A stretch of DNA of 64,000 nucleotides, taken from assembly GCF_019933235.1 (NCBI RefSeq), contig NZ_CP082945.1, forward strand, positions 682,001 to 746,000, given 5' to 3'. A program made the translations under genes and the position numbers. How positions within the stretch are numbered: position 1 is the stretch's first letter; each line of letters begins with the position of its first letter. The notes below the pieces were generated by a model. That model worked only from the letters and a program-made list of their open reading frames with translations. It was not told the origin of the DNA and did not search any database. Shown here piece by piece: positions 62,783 through 64,000 of the stretch. The stretch is from Streptomyces angustmyceticus (GTDB lineage: Bacteria > Actinomycetota > Actinomycetes > Streptomycetales > Streptomycetaceae).

Positions 62783-63304
62783 TCAGCGAGTCCGGTATGC
62801 CACGGGCAATCGTGCCCAGTGGGTGGTGCCGTCCGGGTGACTGTCGGCGCCGTGTGCGGCGGCCAGGGCTTCGACGATGGCCAGGCCGCGCCCGTGTTCG
62901 TCGTGGGCGCAGGACGATGTCCAGGTCCCGCCCCGGACCGACGGGCCGCCGTCGGTGATTGCCACCCACACCCGAGGGCCTCTGTTCTCGCGGCGCAGGT
63001 GCAGGGCGAGCGGCGGCTGCGCGTGCTCCACGGCGTTCGTGACCAGCTCGGACACCACGAGCAGTACGCAGTGGGCGGCATCGTCGTCGATACGCCAGGC
63101 GTGGAGCACCGACCTGGCGACGCGACGGGCGTGGCCGACCGCTTCCGGACGGTGCGCGAGCCGACGCGACGCGTGAGCGGCGAAGCGGGGATCGCTCTCG
63201 ACGAGGGCCGCGTCCCGGCCTCTGCCGCGAGGGCCGTCGCCGACAGCGGTACGCACCGGCACCGGCGTCCTCATCGCGTGTGAGAGCTGTTGCGAGGTTT
63301 CCAT
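62783..63304 (-). CDS. RsbW-like anti-sigma/ATP-binding protein
   Basis: A 173-residue HATPase_c_2 protein. It has VARSVLHAWRIDDDAAHCVL, then the N box LVVSELVTNAVEHAQPP, the middle WVAITDGGPSV, and the G box DEHGRGLAIVEALAAAHGA. Streptomycetes have dozens of these, acting as anti-sigma kinases or in signalling. ATG 63304 follows AAGGGCG and is preferred over an in-frame upstream start at 63352. The unusual N-terminal ~70 residues are Arg-rich. Confidence 0.85.
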   Translation of the reverse strand: METSQQLSHAMRTPVPVRTAVGDGPRGRGRDAALVESDPRFAAHASRRLAHRPEAVGHARRVARSVLHAWRIDDDAAHCVLLVVSELVTNAVEHAQPPLALHLRRENRGPRVWVAITDGGPSVRGGTWTSSCAHDEHGRGLAIVEALAAAHGADSHPDGTTHWARLPVAYRTR

Positions 63305-63748
63305 CGCCCTTACCCAACGTTGAACGGCGCAGCGGTCGGACACCTCACACACTGCGCGGTTCCCCGTGCGGCGAGAAGGCGGAAACTACGCGAATCGCTA
63401 CGCCCTCACTACCTGCTCCTCCCTCGCGGCCTGCTCAGCCCTCGCGCTCGCCCACCACCACCGACACCGCCCCGTCGGGGTGCGTACCAGCCGTTCTTCC
63501 GTCGGCGATCCCGGAAGTCCGCCGGACAGCAGCCGGGAGTGGGTCGTGTTCTCACGGAAATCCCGTGATCCACAACGGCCTCCGGCTCGGCAGCCTTGTC
63601 TCTCGTGAGGGCAGGCCCTCCTCCTGCGCCCGCCGCCGCGTTTCCGCTGCGCGACGGCGGGTGCCCCGGACGGCCGCGAGCCGGTCGCCGGGGGCGGGGA
63701 GCGCAGGGCCGCCCGGAGACCAAAACCCTGATACGAAAAGAGAAATCG
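63305..63748. other. Gene-free divergent region
   Basis: 444 bp between the RsbW-like gene and the membrane protein. Reading frames here are Arg/Pro-rich shadows. No operator or RNA gene was recognised. Confidence 0.5.
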
Positions 63749-64000
63749 ATGGTGGATGAACCAGCCGGCCTGCGAGACGGCCGTTTCGGCGCGAGGGGAT
63801 CAGCCCCGGACGACGGTCTGTTGCGCTTCTCCCTGAAGCTGGACGGCACGGTGTCCGGGCTGGTCGCGGCCCTCAGCCTGGTGGGAGCCAGGATGCTGGA
63901 CTCGCTGCTGGGTCTGCCGGTGTGGCTGCACTGGGCCCAGGGCGCGTTCCTCGCCGTCTACGCCGTAGCCCTCTGGTACGGGGCCACCCATCCCGCCGTG
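63749..64000 (+). CDS. Membrane protein, N-terminal part
   Basis: The frame is open to the right edge (84 codons visible) from ATG 63749, with GTG 63752 as an alternative. After a charged start come LLRFSLKLDGTVSGLVAALSL, ARMLDSLLGLPVWLHWAQG and AFLAVYAVALWYGATHP, two to three helices. It resembles small four-helix streptomycete membrane proteins of unknown function. It is incomplete here. Confidence 0.6.
   Translation, partial: MVDEPAGLRDGRFGARGSAPDDGLLRFSLKLDGTVSGLVAALSLVGARMLDSLLGLPVWLHWAQGAFLAVYAVALWYGATHPAV

Overview
The window reads as a chromosomal segment of a Streptomyces (high-GC actinomycete). GC content is high throughout, codon third positions are almost always G or C, many starts are GTG, and many stop/start pairs overlap as ATGA or GTGA. 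The gene families are streptomycete: an RbpA RNA-polymerase partner behind a SigR-type promoter, a spore-associated-protein-like secreted protein, a Ku/LigD pair, a chitinase with DasR-like repeats, and an Lnt/polyprenol-mannose synthase operon. No rRNA, tRNA, CRISPR array or intact transposase was seen.

Layout. 1-1.5 kb: amidohydrolase tail and the divergent ohr/ohrR peroxide pair. 1.8-4.2 kb: a compact acyl carrier protein / ketosynthase / alpha-beta hydrolase cluster, followed by a run of 17-18 bp repeats. 4.4-5.5 kb: ArsR regulator coupled to an SRPBCC protein. 6-10.4 kb: secreted cell-wall proteins (two near-identical SLT transglycosylases with a shared leader, a GH25 lysozyme, a SapA-like protein). 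10.5-21.4 kb: SDR/SRPBCC protein, cold-shock protein, DD-carboxypeptidase, secreted endonuclease, MurJ, LigD polymerase divergent from Ku, S4 protein. 21.5-29.2 kb: YchJ-like protein, a small membrane protein whose stop codon lies in a hairpin repeat element, an FtsK-like protein with a lysine-less P-loop, a MocR/YczE pair, a GDPD and an MFS transporter. 29.5-46.2 kb: RbpA, FxsA, Lnt/Ppm, amidohydrolase, Lrp regulator, a phosphotransferase operon behind twin palindromes, a threonine-synthase-like enzyme, acyl-CoA dehydrogenase, chitinase, and a GAF regulator with an aldehyde dehydrogenase.

46.2-59.8 kb is accessory. It has AT-richer, irregular sequence, gene remnants and orphan secreted proteins. 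It holds a lactococcin-972-type bacteriocin candidate next to a membrane protein. It also holds a 1180-residue secreted ALF-repeat/coiled-coil protein with a unique C-terminal domain, coupled by ATGA to a small membrane-anchored protein (a toxin/immunity-like arrangement). Further on are a serine-protease-fold protein that has lost its catalytic residues and carries FG-GAP repeats, and a decayed osmoprotectant ABC operon with only the binding lipoprotein intact. 60.3-64 kb: a LuxR/NB-ATPase regulator, an RsbW-like ATPase and the start of a membrane protein.

The main themes are cell-envelope remodelling (SLT, GH25, MurJ, DD-peptidase, Lnt, chitinase), stress control (OhrR, SigR-RbpA, RsbW-like) and a conflict/secretion island at 46-59 kb. 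The island contains the best candidates for an undescribed system.
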